NCBI GenBank assembly: GCA_003138485.1
Contig: PLGF01000093.1
Location: 1 to 36,400 of the forward strand
Origin: Verrucomicrobiales bacterium
GTDB lineage: Bacteria; Verrucomicrobiota; Verrucomicrobiia; Limisphaerales; Palsa-1400
DNA: 36,400 bases
Direction: 5' to 3'
The position numbers were made by a program, and so were the translations under genes. The notes under the pieces are model-generated. The model ran no database searches and was not told the DNA's origin. It saw only the letters and a program-made list of their open reading frames with translations. Below are positions 16,678-24,038 of this stretch, one piece after another (positions within the stretch are counted from its first letter, which is position 1; every line of letters starts with the position of its first letter).

Positions 16678-17043
16678 ACTGAATTTTATCATGCCCTCTC
16701 CCACTGGCGCGGGAGAGGGAGAATCGTCGGCCGCCCATTGGAACGCCGAGAGCGGAATGAGCCGGACGGCCACACAAATCGCCAGGTACTTTCCGTAGCC
16801 GTTCCTTCTCTTGGGGGAGAAGGCCATGAGGGCGAGCCAGTCACAAAAACAGATTTGTGCCCGGAATGCGCACATCAGCCACCGTTTTTCCCCAATTCAG
16901 CAGGAATTGGCGTTGTACAATAGATTTGGGCCGCGCGGGCGGGCTGGGGTGAGTGGGCGATTTTTCAAAGTTTTGCGAGGGATTTGGCTCCGTCTGTCGT
17001 GTCTCCATATGAAGAACGGTTTGAAGAACAACCGAAATATTAT
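16678..17043. other. Repeat-rich intergenic region
   Basis: The 366 bp after galM hold two hairpins (16694-16719 and 16804-16823) but no credible gene. The second hairpin, followed by CATGAGGGCGAGCC, resembles the dispersed CCTCTCC...GAGGGCGAG elements found in many Verrucomicrobia genomes. The final 100 bp should contain the promoter of the next gene; TACAAT at 16916-16921 is a possible -10 box without a good -35. Confidence 0.5.
16694..16719. repeat. Perfect 9-bp stem-loop after galM
   Basis: CCCTCTCCC (16694-16702) pairs perfectly with GGGAGAGGG (16711-16719) around an 8-nt loop. There is no T-tract, so it is not a standard intrinsic terminator, but it could protect the galM mRNA 3' end. 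A related stem, CCTTCTC / GAGAAGG, follows at 16804-16823, suggesting members of one dispersed repeat family. Confidence 0.6.
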
Positions 17044-17802
17044 ATGAAAAAAGTCATTTATGTCATCGCCTGCTCCCTGGTATTGGGCTTATCACCAGTT
17101 TTTGGCCAACCGCTCGCACCTCGCCCCACGTTTGATCTCAAATTCCCAGGCGGCGGGCCGACGGACTTGGTCAAGGCTATCGAGGCTGCTTCGGGCAAGC
17201 CGCTCAACGTTATCATCAGCAAACAAGATGAAGATATCGAACTGCCTCCGCTCAAGATGACCGGGGTAACTGTGGCGCAATTGTTTCAAGCGCTGGAACC
17301 CATGAGCGCAAAAAATGTGGCTGTGCGCACGGCATCACCCTTCTTCGGACAGGGGCAACAATACACCCAAGTGATCACAAGTTACGGTTTCAAAACAACC
17401 GGCGACCCGACGGAGAATTCGATTTGGTATTTTCATGTCCAAAGACCGACTCTTCCCCCGCTGGATTCATCGGAAAAGCTTTGCCGTTTTTTCTCTCTGG
17501 CGCCTTATTTGGAACACGGTTTCACGGTGGACGATATCACGACCGCAATTCAAACGGGCTGGAAAATGGCAAAGGCTTCATCTCCGCCAGAATTGAATTA
17601 CCACAAGGAAACCAAGCTTTTGATGGCCTTTGGCGACCCGGAAGAATTGAAGACCATTGACACCGTGCTTCAAACGCTGCCCGCGTCGAACGCAACCCGC
17701 ACCGAACTTGATGCGTTGCGCCAGGGAATCAAAGATTTGCAAGCGACAATCAAAGATTTGCAGGCGAAAGTGAACGCACTCGCTGCTCCTCCAGGCCATT
17801 AG
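17044..17802 (+). CDS. Secreted protein with STN-like domain and coiled coil
   Basis: The ATG at 17044 begins a clean Sec signal peptide (MKKVIYVIACSLVLGLSPVF, residues 1-20). Residues about 30-95 resemble a secretin/TonB short N-terminal (STN)-like fold: FDLKF, then LVKAIEAASGKPLNVIIS, LPPLKMTGVTVAQLFQAL. Secretin channel and TonB-dependent receptor domains are absent. The C-terminus (about 215-248) is a short coiled coil containing a near-exact repeat of IKDLQAT/IKDLQAK. Length is 252 residues. It is followed 8 nt later by the sigma-factor gene and then a membrane protein, so it may be the periplasmic sensor or effector of that regulatory unit. The STN assignment is tentative. Confidence 0.75.
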   Translation: MKKVIYVIACSLVLGLSPVFGQPLAPRPTFDLKFPGGGPTDLVKAIEAASGKPLNVIISKQDEDIELPPLKMTGVTVAQLFQALEPMSAKNVAVRTASPFFGQGQQYTQVITSYGFKTTGDPTENSIWYFHVQRPTLPPLDSSEKLCRFFSLAPYLEHGFTVDDITTAIQTGWKMAKASSPPELNYHKETKLLMAFGDPEELKTIDTVLQTLPASNATRTELDALRQGIKDLQATIKDLQAKVNALAAPPGH

Positions 17803-17810
17803 AATGCACG

Positions 17811-18494
17811 GTGACCTGCCGGAGGAAAATTCTGGATAATGAACCTTGCCTGGCAGTTAATGAGCGAACTTTGGACGGAAATCTTCAATTCTCCAGCCCG
17901 TGTTCCGTGCCGGCAGATCGAGTCACGCTCGAGCCCTTGCAGGTTGAAGCGCTTACGCGACGGATGGCGGAAGCAGACGAAAAGGCATGGCGGAGTTTCT
18001 ACGACCAGTATTTTGACCGCTTGTGGCGCTACCTGCTTGTCGCCGCCGAGGGTAACGAAGACCTGGCGCGTGAATCGCTCCAGGCAGCCCTGGTTCGAGT
18101 GGCGCGCCACATCAAGGTTCTTCGCGACGGCGATGTCTTTTGGAGCTGGCTCACGGTTTTGGCACGCACTGCCTTCGCGGACGAAAGAAAAAAAAGACAG
18201 CGGTATTTTTTCTTTCTGGAACGGTTTAAGCGCCAGGCAGAAGTTGAGGGCGAAGGCGCCACTGACGATCAGGCCGACGAACGCCTGAACACATTGTTGA
18301 GGCGTCACGTCGCGTCGCTGCCGCCCAACGAACAAAAGTTGATTGAACTAAAATACATTGAGCGCCGCACCGTTCGCGAGATCGCCGGCGGGTTGCAGAT
18401 GACGGAAAAAGCGGTGGAATCACAATTGTCGCGCATCCGCCGAAAATTGAAGGACGCGACGCTGAAGGAATTAAACCGTGAAACGCGAGAATGA
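17811..18494 (+). CDS. ECF-like RNA polymerase sigma factor
   Basis: A sigma-70 family protein with regions 2 and 4 only. Region 2 (about residues 56-128 of this frame) includes AWRSFYDQYFDRLWRYLL, EDLARESLQAALVRV and WSWLTVLARTAFADERKK. Region 4 (about 165-218) reads LPPNEQKLIELKYIERRTVR, EIAGGLQMTEKAVESQL and SRIRRKLKD. The start is uncertain: GTG at 17811 keeps the frame open but lacks a ribosome-binding site. GGAGGA at 17821-17826 points to the non-standard in-frame CTG at 17832, or to an out-of-frame ATG at 17839. GTG 17907 and ATG 17964 are later options. It lies 8 nt after the secreted STN-like protein and overlaps the next gene by 17 nt, an arrangement typical of sigma/anti-sigma pairs. 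Confidence 0.87.
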   Translation: MTCRRKILDNEPCLAVNERTLDGNLQFSSPCSVPADRVTLEPLQVEALTRRMAEADEKAWRSFYDQYFDRLWRYLLVAAEGNEDLARESLQAALVRVARHIKVLRDGDVFWSWLTVLARTAFADERKKRQRYFFFLERFKRQAEVEGEGATDDQADERLNTLLRRHVASLPPNEQKLIELKYIERRTVREIAGGLQMTEKAVESQLSRIRRKLKDATLKELNRETRE

Positions 18495-18984
18495 CGACGA
18501 GGGATTGCTGAGGGATGTGTTCGGCGAAGCGGCGCCAGCGAGCCTTCGCGAAGCGATGCTGGGCGAAAGTTTGCGCATGGTTCGCCACCGCCACAAGATT
18601 CGGCGAGTGGGGCGCGCGACGGCATGGCTCGTCGCATTGGGATTGGCCGCCGTTTTGATCCGGCAAAGCGCTCCACGTCGTCCAGATGTTTCATCCGAGG
18701 CGACGCCCGCAATGGTCGGAAGAAGTTACACGCTGGTGCGCAGCCAGCCACTTCTTCCAGCGGCGATGGTAGCGACGCGGCCGCTGTCGTCCGGACAATT
18801 CATCGGGGCGACGGTGTTTGCTGGGATCGTGCGTACGAGACCCGATGGTTTTCGCGTGATCAACGACGATGAACTCCTGGCGCTCCTATCCCCGCGGCCC
18901 TGCGCGTTGATACAGGTCGGCCCGAATTCTGAAAGATTGGTCTTCGTCAATCCAGATGATGCAAATGGTCTTCCGGTGAATTGA
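18478..18984 (+). CDS. Single-pass membrane protein in anti-sigma position
   Basis: A 168-residue protein starting with GTG inside the 3' end of the sigma gene (17-nt overlap). It has a roughly 44-residue cytoplasmic N-terminus with charged and helical character (LLRDVFGEAAPASLREAMLG). One membrane segment (ATAWLVALGLAAVLI, about 47-61) and an extracytoplasmic domain with no recognised fold follow. Topology and overlap with the sigma gene fit an anti-sigma factor. The H-x(3)-C-x(2)-C zinc motif of the common ZAS family is not present, so the assignment rests on context. Many Verrucomicrobia sigma genes have unrecognised partners of this shape. It ends only 20 nt from the end of the convergent gene. 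Confidence 0.72.
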   Translation: MKRENDDEGLLRDVFGEAAPASLREAMLGESLRMVRHRHKIRRVGRATAWLVALGLAAVLIRQSAPRRPDVSSEATPAMVGRSYTLVRSQPLLPAAMVATRPLSSGQFIGATVFAGIVRTRPDGFRVINDDELLALLSPRPCALIQVGPNSERLVFVNPDDANGLPVN

Positions 18985-19004
18985 CTTTATCAATGTTGTC
19001 CACG

Positions 19005-19331
19005 TTACAATCCAGCCCTGCGCTTTGCCCACCGCGCCTTCGCGGCGGCAGCCATTCTGGCCCTGCCGGCGGCGCTCACCTTCCGGCGTTTCTTTGGCGC
19101 GGCTTTGGCGGCCTTCACTTTGCCCCAACGGGCGGCGGCGGCGATCCGCCCCCGCTCCGCATAGGACATTTTCGGCCGGCCCCGGCGCTTCGGAAGCTCA
19201 GGAGCGGCGGACCCGCCGCCCGCGATGGCCTCGATCTCGCCTTGAAGCGACTCGATTTGTTCTTTGATCGCAACCGCTTTGCGCAGTTGTTCAACAGTCA
19301 AGTTTTCCAATGTTGTCATATATTGGCGCAA
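19005..19331 (-). CDS. Small AT-hook, Ala/Arg/Lys-rich DNA-binding protein
   Basis: An about 108-residue, very basic protein. The N-terminal part (about 1-42) is a predicted helix or coiled coil (TVEQLRKAVAIKEQIESLQG). An AT-hook core, KRRGRPK (about residues 48-54), follows. The rest consists of two related repeats: YAERGRIAAAARWGKVKAA and SAAGRARMAAAAKARWAKRR. The AT-hook predicts minor-groove binding of AT-rich DNA; an architectural, histone- or H-NS-like role is inferred. The N-terminal helix may mediate dimerisation. A TTG start at 19331 is preferred because GGAG lies 8 nt upstream; the ATG at 19319 would be 20 nt from it. Similar small proteins occur in Verrucomicrobia, as far as I recall, without a studied function. 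Confidence 0.75.
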   Translation of the reverse strand: MRQYMTTLENLTVEQLRKAVAIKEQIESLQGEIEAIAGGGSAAPELPKRRGRPKMSYAERGRIAAAARWGKVKAAKAAPKKRRKVSAAGRARMAAAAKARWAKRRAGL

Positions 19332-19390
19332 TGCTGCATCTCCATCGGTTTAATGTCAAGAATGGATGGGCTGTGTTCTACTGGCCGTGT

Positions 19391-19501
19391 GTGAGACGGA
19401 ATTCTTCACCTTCCTGGTAGGGCAGAGCTGCCGCTCTGCCCTGAATTCTTGGGCGGCGCGGCAGCGCCGCCGTACCGACGGCGTGAAGAATTCTGTCTCA
19501 C
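19391..19501. repeat. REP/BIME-like element with nested inverted repeats
   Basis: Outer 19-bp inverted arms (19391-19409 and 19483-19501, one mismatch) enclose two hairpins. The first is GGGCAGAG / CTCTGCCC (19420-19441). The second is GGCGGCGC / GCGCCGCC (19452-19471, 4-nt loop). The hairpins are inverted copies of one unit: the first is preceded by GGTA and the second followed by TACC, and aligned head to head they differ mainly by compensated stem changes. That is the layout of a REP doublet inside an inverted repeat. It lies between the AT-hook gene and the histidine-phosphatase gene, 4 nt from the latter's stop. Confidence 0.8.
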
Positions 19502-19505
19502 GCCC

Positions 19506-20171
19506 CTACTGGCCCTTGTCGTTGGCGGCCTTCCGGGCGGGTTGCGGGAAGGCATCGCTGAGGTTGGTCAATCCTTCGTGATCGATCGCAAATTCCACCG
19601 ACTTCTGGCCGCCGCCGCGCGTAATCTTCACCAGGAAAATCGTGTCGTAATCGTTGCCCGGCCAGGGAGGAACCCGCGCCGAATCTCCGCCATTGTCGTT
19701 GACCAGGTTTTTTACAAACGTGTCGAGCAGGTTATGTTCCCAAGCCATGTAAACGGTGGCGTTCCGGTATTGCTGTTTTTGAAGTTCATTTTCAAGCCCG
19801 TCAATTTCCTTGTAGCCGAATTGCGTGTTCACCGGCAGGCCGCAGCGGATGGCGGCAGGCTCGATTGTCATCAGCGGCCGGACATAATTATATCCGTTGG
19901 CGCCGTCCACCTTTTGGGTTGGACTGGGCGCGAATACAAATTGCGGCGGGCCGTACTTTGCCAGCAACACATCGGGCAGGGCGAGGGAGCGGTTAAGCCC
20001 CCGGGTGGTCAACTGCCCAAGCCCGCCCGGCGGCTTTTCGCCATGCCGAATGCAGACAATTGTTTCCACGGCTTGCCCGGCAGAGCCAGGCCGGGGCGAT
20101 GGATTGTCTTGTCCTTCAGAGCGAACCGAGACCAGCAATCCGCCCAAAAGCACGATGAACCATGATTTCAT
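19506..20171 (-). CDS. Exported histidine-phosphatase-family protein (221 aa)
   Basis: The product has an N-terminal signal (MKSWFIVLLGGLLVSV) and soon afterwards the RHG motif TIVCIRHGEKPPGGLGQLT (about residues 37-55) of the histidine phosphatase (phosphoglycerate-mutase-like) superfamily. In that family the His is phosphorylated during catalysis. The second conserved histidine probably lies in YMAWEHNLLDTFVKNLV (about 138-154), which matches the family's T/V-x-W-E-H-x-x-L pattern. Substrate is unknown; periplasmic dephosphorylation is inferred. The ATG at 20171 is chosen for the signal peptide; an upstream in-frame start would add 39 residues of unlikely sequence. It lies just beyond the REP element and its 5' side faces the RAYT remnant. 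Confidence 0.82.
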   Translation of the reverse strand: MKSWFIVLLGGLLVSVRSEGQDNPSPRPGSAGQAVETIVCIRHGEKPPGGLGQLTTRGLNRSLALPDVLLAKYGPPQFVFAPSPTQKVDGANGYNYVRPLMTIEPAAIRCGLPVNTQFGYKEIDGLENELQKQQYRNATVYMAWEHNLLDTFVKNLVNDNGGDSARVPPWPGNDYDTIFLVKITRGGGQKSVEFAIDHEGLTNLSDAFPQPARKAANDKGQ

Positions 20172-20299
20172 TGGCTTTGACTCTATTTTTGTATGACCCT
20201 TTTGTCCAGCTTGGCCTTTGGGGTCGCCCATGTCTAATATGACACGCATTGTAACATGACGCTTGACGGCGGTGTCCGGCTTTGGCATTGCTGCCCGGC

Positions 20300-20395
20300 G
20301 TGGCGCGCCAGATCGGAATCCAGTATGCCGGGGCCGTGTATCGTATGATGAATCGCGGCGACCGTCGTGATCCCATTTTCGAAGACATCAACTGA
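20300..20395 (+). pseudogene. RAYT (REP-associated tyrosine transposase) N-terminal remnant
   Basis: Thirty-one codons from a GTG encode VARQIGIQYAGAVY then RMMNRGDRRDPIFEDIN and a stop. This matches the highly conserved start of Y1/RAYT transposases (R-x-x-x-x-Y-P-G-A-x-Y-H-V-x-x-R-G-x-x-R-x-x-I-F). Family members continue for another 150 or more residues with the H-x-H and catalytic Tyr motifs, all absent here. The remnant therefore cannot be active. It lies about 800 nt from a REP doublet in the same window, consistent with past RAYT activity. The following gene is MFS, 41 nt downstream. Confidence 0.8.
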
Positions 20396-20436
20396 CCCCG
20401 CTGCAGTTTTCATAGTTTCGCAACCGCCCAAAAACC

Positions 20437-21672
20437 ATGTCCAAGCCCCGCGCAAATCGAGTTCTAATAATTCTGATTTTGGGCGCGCTTTCCACAATCA
20501 GCCCGTTTGCCATCGATATGTATTTGCCGGCCTTTCCGGGGATCGCCGCCGCGTTGCACACTTCCACCGCCAAAATATCCCTTTCCATTTCCAGCTATTT
20601 TGTGGGGCTTGCGGTGGGCCAGCTTTTGTATGGGCCGCTGCTGGACCGTTTCGGTCGCAAGCTGCCGTTGTACGCGGGGTTGACCGTGTTCATGGTGGCA
20701 TCGCTGCTTTGCCTGCTGTCGCGCACGGTGGAATGGTTGGTGGCCATGCGCTTCCTGCAGGCGCTGGGCGGGTGCGCGGCACAGGTTGCTTCGATGGCAA
20801 TGGTGCGTGATTTCTTTCCGGTGCATGAAACGGCGAGGATTATTTCCCTTTTGATATTGATTATCGGGGTTTCGCCTCTGCTGGCTCCAACCGTGGGCGG
20901 TTACGTGGCGCTCCACCTGGGATGGCAATGGGTATTCATCATCTTGGCGCTGTTCGCGTTCTTGATGGTGGCGGTTTGCCAGTGGCGCCTGCCGCAAGGC
21001 CATCCGCCCGATCCGGGTATGTCCCTTCGTCTGGCGCCCATCTGTCGCAATTTCGCGGCGGTTTTGCGAGAGCGACAATTCCTGACCTATGCGTTGGCGG
21101 GCGCATTTTCGTTCTCGGGCCTGTTGGTTTATGTCGCCGCATCACCGCTCATTTTCATGGAAGTGTTCCACGTAAGCGCGCGGACATTCGGCGCCATTTT
21201 CGCGGGTTTGTCTGTTGGATTCATTGGAAGCAATCAAGTCAATATCGTACTGCTCAAGCGATTCACCAGCGAGCAGGTTTTTCGCGGCGCCTTGTGGGTG
21301 GAATGTCCGGCGGCAACGCTGTTCTTGGTTGGGACCGTTTGCGGCTGGTTCGGATTGGCGCCCACCCTTGTGCTTTTGTTCATTTCCTTGTCCAGCCTCG
21401 GTCTTGCCTTTCCCAATGCCGCCGCGCTGGCGCTGGCGCCATTTGACCACAATATCGGCAGCGCCTCCGCCATGCTGGGCTTCTTGCAAGTCGGCGTTTC
21501 CAGCCTTGCATCCGCAAGCATCGGACTTTTTGATTCCCACAGCCTGCTGCCCGTGGTTCTTATCATGGCCGCGACCTCATGGATCGGGCTGGCGATATTG
21601 GTCGTGGGCAGGCGGAAGCTTTCTCAATTGCGTTTCGTCGAAGAACAAGGGGCCACCCCGCTCGCCCAGTAA
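20437..21672 (+). CDS. MFS drug transporter, Bcr/CflA type (411 aa)
   Basis: A 12-helix major facilitator of the drug:H+ antiporter-1 Bcr/CflA branch, exporting compounds such as bicyclomycin, sulfonamides or chloramphenicol in characterised members. The Bcr hallmark near the N-terminus is present: LSTISPFAIDMYLPAFPGIA, with the DMYLPA motif in TM1. The loop 2-3 signature is YGPLLDRFGRKLPLYAGL. RFLQALGGCAAQVASMAMVRD in TM4 and the antiporter motif C region GVSPLLAPTVGGY in TM5 are also clear. Substrate is unknown. The ATG at 20437 lacks a strong ribosome-binding site. It is convergent with the two-component system and not linked to a regulator, so nothing shows what induces it. Confidence 0.92.
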   Translation: MSKPRANRVLIILILGALSTISPFAIDMYLPAFPGIAAALHTSTAKISLSISSYFVGLAVGQLLYGPLLDRFGRKLPLYAGLTVFMVASLLCLLSRTVEWLVAMRFLQALGGCAAQVASMAMVRDFFPVHETARIISLLILIIGVSPLLAPTVGGYVALHLGWQWVFIILALFAFLMVAVCQWRLPQGHPPDPGMSLRLAPICRNFAAVLRERQFLTYALAGAFSFSGLLVYVAASPLIFMEVFHVSARTFGAIFAGLSVGFIGSNQVNIVLLKRFTSEQVFRGALWVECPAATLFLVGTVCGWFGLAPTLVLLFISLSSLGLAFPNAAALALAPFDHNIGSASAMLGFLQVGVSSLASASIGLFDSHSLLPVVLIMAATSWIGLAILVVGRRKLSQLRFVEEQGATPLAQ

Positions 21673-21699
21673 ACGACTTTGGGTTTATTTCTTCCAAGA

Positions 21700-21726
21700 A
21701 TCCTGTCCATCCTGCGCATCCTGGCC
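21700..21726. repeat. 9-bp direct repeat between convergent genes
   Basis: Three consecutive 9-nt units, ATCCTGTCC, ATCCTGCGC and ATCCTGGCC, fill the middle of the 86-bp gap between the MFS and histidine-kinase gene ends. The ATCCTGTCCATCCTG text recurs as intergenic repeats in other Verrucomicrobia genomes as far as I recall. It may be a dispersed repeat fragment; no terminator hairpin is evident here. Confidence 0.55.
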
Positions 21727-21758
21727 AAATCTCTTTTCTGGCAGCGGCTGCCGCCTCC

Positions 21759-23141
21759 TTAACCCGGCAGGGTGACGGTGAATTCCGAGCCTTGGCCGGC
21801 GGCGCTGGCAACGGTCGCCCGGCCGCCGTGGGCTTCCACCACCGCCTTCACCACGCTCAACCCAAGCCCCAGCCCGCGCTGCGAACGGCTCTTGTCCCCG
21901 CGATAGAGCCGCTCCCATATCCGCCTTTGCTCGGACTCGGGTATGCCGATGCCGTTGTCGCGAAAACGCACGACGGCTTGGCCCGCCTCGCGCCGCGCGG
22001 TGATCGCCACCGCGCCCCCATCGGGCGTGTACTTCAACGCGTTATCAAGGATATTCCCAAACGCCTGCCGCATCCGCGTCGCATCGACCGACGCCGGGCA
22101 GTTGGGCGGCAGGTCGGCGGTGACGGTGATCTTCTTCTCCTCGGCGACATATTCGTAAAGGTCCGCCACCTCGCGGAGAAGCTGGCAGAGATCGACCGGG
22201 CGCCGCTCCAGGCGCATGGTGCCCGCCTCGGCTTCGGCGATGTCCATGAGCGTCTTGATCATGCTCAGGACGCGCTCGGATTCTTCGACGCAATCGGCCA
22301 GGGCCTCGCGCAGGGCGGCCGGATCGGTGTTGGGGCGCAACGCCAGTTCAGCCGAGCCTTGGAGGCGCGTCAAGGGCGTCCGCAGATCGTGCGCGACGTT
22401 GTCCATCGAGTCGCGCATCGCGCGGATGAGCGCCTGGTTCTTGTCGAGCATCGCGTTGAAGAGGCGCACCATTTCGTCCAACTCGTCCCGCGAGGGCCGA
22501 GTGGGGACACGGGCATCGAGATCGCCGGTGGAGATGATGCCGCGGGCGGTGGCGACGATTTGGCGGACGGGCAGCAAGGCGCGATGGGCCAGGAACCAGC
22601 CCAGAATCATCCCCAGCAGCGCGATCACGGCGACAATGGGCAGGAAGGTCTCCCGCGCCGGCTGCCACAGCAGAGCGCGGTTGTTGGTGATCCGTCCAAC
22701 GATCAATAGGGAGCCGTCGGGCAGCTTGGTGGGAACCCATGCGAAATCCTTCTCCTCGTTCTTGGGGACGCGGTTGATTTCAAACTGATGCACTTCGGGT
22801 TGTCCGGGCAGTATCTTGAATTGCAGCCATCCCTGCGGAACGAGAATCGGATTGGACATCCGCTTGGTGATGAGATTCACATAAAAGGACCCTTCGTTGG
22901 CCGGATTGTTTTCCGCAAGGGCGATCTGTTTCAGCGCGTCCTCTCCCCCGGCCACGTACACCGCCGCGTAGTCCTTGAGCCGCGTCAGGATGACCTCCTG
23001 TTCCTTGTGTTGCAGGGCGCCGGCGACCAGATAATAGACCAGGGCCAGCAGCGCGGCGGCGCTGACCGCGAATATCAGCGCGTACCAAAGGCTCAGGCGG
23101 AAGGCGAAACTGAGCGGCAATTTACGTGGCTCGAAGAACAT
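21759..23141 (-). CDS. Sensor histidine kinase (460 aa)
   Basis: The membrane sensor of the two-component pair. TM1 lies at about residues 16-42 and TM2 at about 165-185, with a roughly 120-residue periplasmic sensor region between them that matches no named domain. HAMP follows (about 187-240). Then come the HisKA dimerisation domain with phospho-acceptor His251 in MDNVAHDLRTPLTRL, and the HATPase domain with N box NILDNALKYTPDGG, G1 FRDNGIGIPESE and G2 GLGLGLSVVKAVVEAHGG. This is the EnvZ/CusS/QseC-like class I layout. Its ATG lies 20 nt inside the end of the response-regulator gene, so translation is coupled. The stimulus cannot be read from sequence. Confidence 0.94.
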   Translation of the reverse strand: MFFEPRKLPLSFAFRLSLWYALIFAVSAAALLALVYYLVAGALQHKEQEVILTRLKDYAAVYVAGGEDALKQIALAENNPANEGSFYVNLITKRMSNPILVPQGWLQFKILPGQPEVHQFEINRVPKNEEKDFAWVPTKLPDGSLLIVGRITNNRALLWQPARETFLPIVAVIALLGMILGWFLAHRALLPVRQIVATARGIISTGDLDARVPTRPSRDELDEMVRLFNAMLDKNQALIRAMRDSMDNVAHDLRTPLTRLQGSAELALRPNTDPAALREALADCVEESERVLSMIKTLMDIAEAEAGTMRLERRPVDLCQLLREVADLYEYVAEEKKITVTADLPPNCPASVDATRMRQAFGNILDNALKYTPDGGAVAITARREAGQAVVRFRDNGIGIPESEQRRIWERLYRGDKSRSQRGLGLGLSVVKAVVEAHGGRATVASAAGQGSEFTVTLPG

Positions 23142-23790
23142 ATCCTACTCCGCGAATGGTGTGCAGGCGCGTCTTGTCGGGGTCCATTTTCGCGCGCAGC
23201 CGATGAACCAGGACATCGACCACGTTGGTTTGGGGATCGAAACTGTAATCGAAGATGTGTTCCAGAATCATGGTCTTGGTCACCGTCCGGCCTGCGTGGC
23301 GCATCAGGTATTCCAGGAGCGCGAATTCACGGCTTTGCAATTCGACCCTTTGGCCCGCCCGCGCCACCTCGCGTGTCAGGAGGTCGAGCGTCACGTCCCC
23401 GACGGCCAGGCGTGTGGGTTCGGCCGTTTGCGTGGCGCGCCGGATTAACGCCTGCAATCGGGCGATCAACTCTGAGAAAGCAAACGGTTTCGTCAAATAA
23501 TCATCCCCGCCCGCTTGCAGGCCGCGGACGCGGTCATCCACCGAAGCCTTGGCGCTGAGGATAATGACGGGCACCCGCATTTTGCGGCTGCGAATCCGCT
23601 GGATGAAGCTCAGTCCATCCAGCTTGGGGAGCATGACATCGACCACCGCCGCGTCGTAACCTGTGGTTTCGGCCAGGACCAGCGCCTCTTCGCCGTCGGC
23701 GCAGCGGTCCACCGCAAAGCCGGACTGCTTGAGTCCTTTGACGACAAAGGACGCAATTTTGTTGTCATCTTCGACGACTAAAATGCGCAT
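23122..23790 (-). CDS. OmpR/PhoB-family response regulator (222 aa)
   Basis: Receiver domain at residues 1-115, with the acidic pair in MRILVVEDDNKIA, phospho-acceptor Asp51 in AAVVDVMLPKLDG and the conserved Lys in DDYLTKPFAFSEL. A winged-helix DNA-binding domain (about 125-220) includes LQSREFALLEYLMRHAG and DVLVHRLRAKMDPD then RLHTIRGVGYVLR. The ATG at 23790 starts the receiver exactly; a longer upstream frame is not conserved. It precedes and overlaps the kinase gene. The best-known relatives (CusR, CopR, QseB) respond to metals or envelope signals, but the target genes here are not evident. The 248-bp gap to the divergent RRM gene should hold both promoters. Confidence 0.94.
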   Translation of the reverse strand: MRILVVEDDNKIASFVVKGLKQSGFAVDRCADGEEALVLAETTGYDAAVVDVMLPKLDGLSFIQRIRSRKMRVPVIILSAKASVDDRVRGLQAGGDDYLTKPFAFSELIARLQALIRRATQTAEPTRLAVGDVTLDLLTREVARAGQRVELQSREFALLEYLMRHAGRTVTKTMILEHIFDYSFDPQTNVVDVLVHRLRAKMDPDKTRLHTIRGVGYVLRAT

Positions 23791-24038
23791 GACAGGGGGG
23801 ATTTTACAGCAATTGTGACGCCAAGTCCGCAAAAGAATGCGATAAAAGAGGTGGTTTGTAGCAAGAAAAAGCTTGCAATGTAAGGGAAAACAGGGCAGTT
23901 TGCGGCCAGCTTTAGATGCGTTGTCCAATTCCAACATGGTGAATCTTCAAGTGAACTTGGTTCAGTGATGATTTGAAACCCGAAAGACGGGAACAGTTCC
24001 GGGAAGCAGCCAGCGATTCTAAATCCCTTAGAAGACAA

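Noticed and set aside
16804-16823. CCTTCTC/GAGAAGG hairpin as a terminator of galM
   Set aside because: It lies 127 nt past the stop and has no T-tract; it better fits a dispersed repeat fragment.
15583-16875. 430-codon antisense open frame over galM
   Set aside because: The sense strand has all galactose mutarotase motifs; the antisense frame has none.
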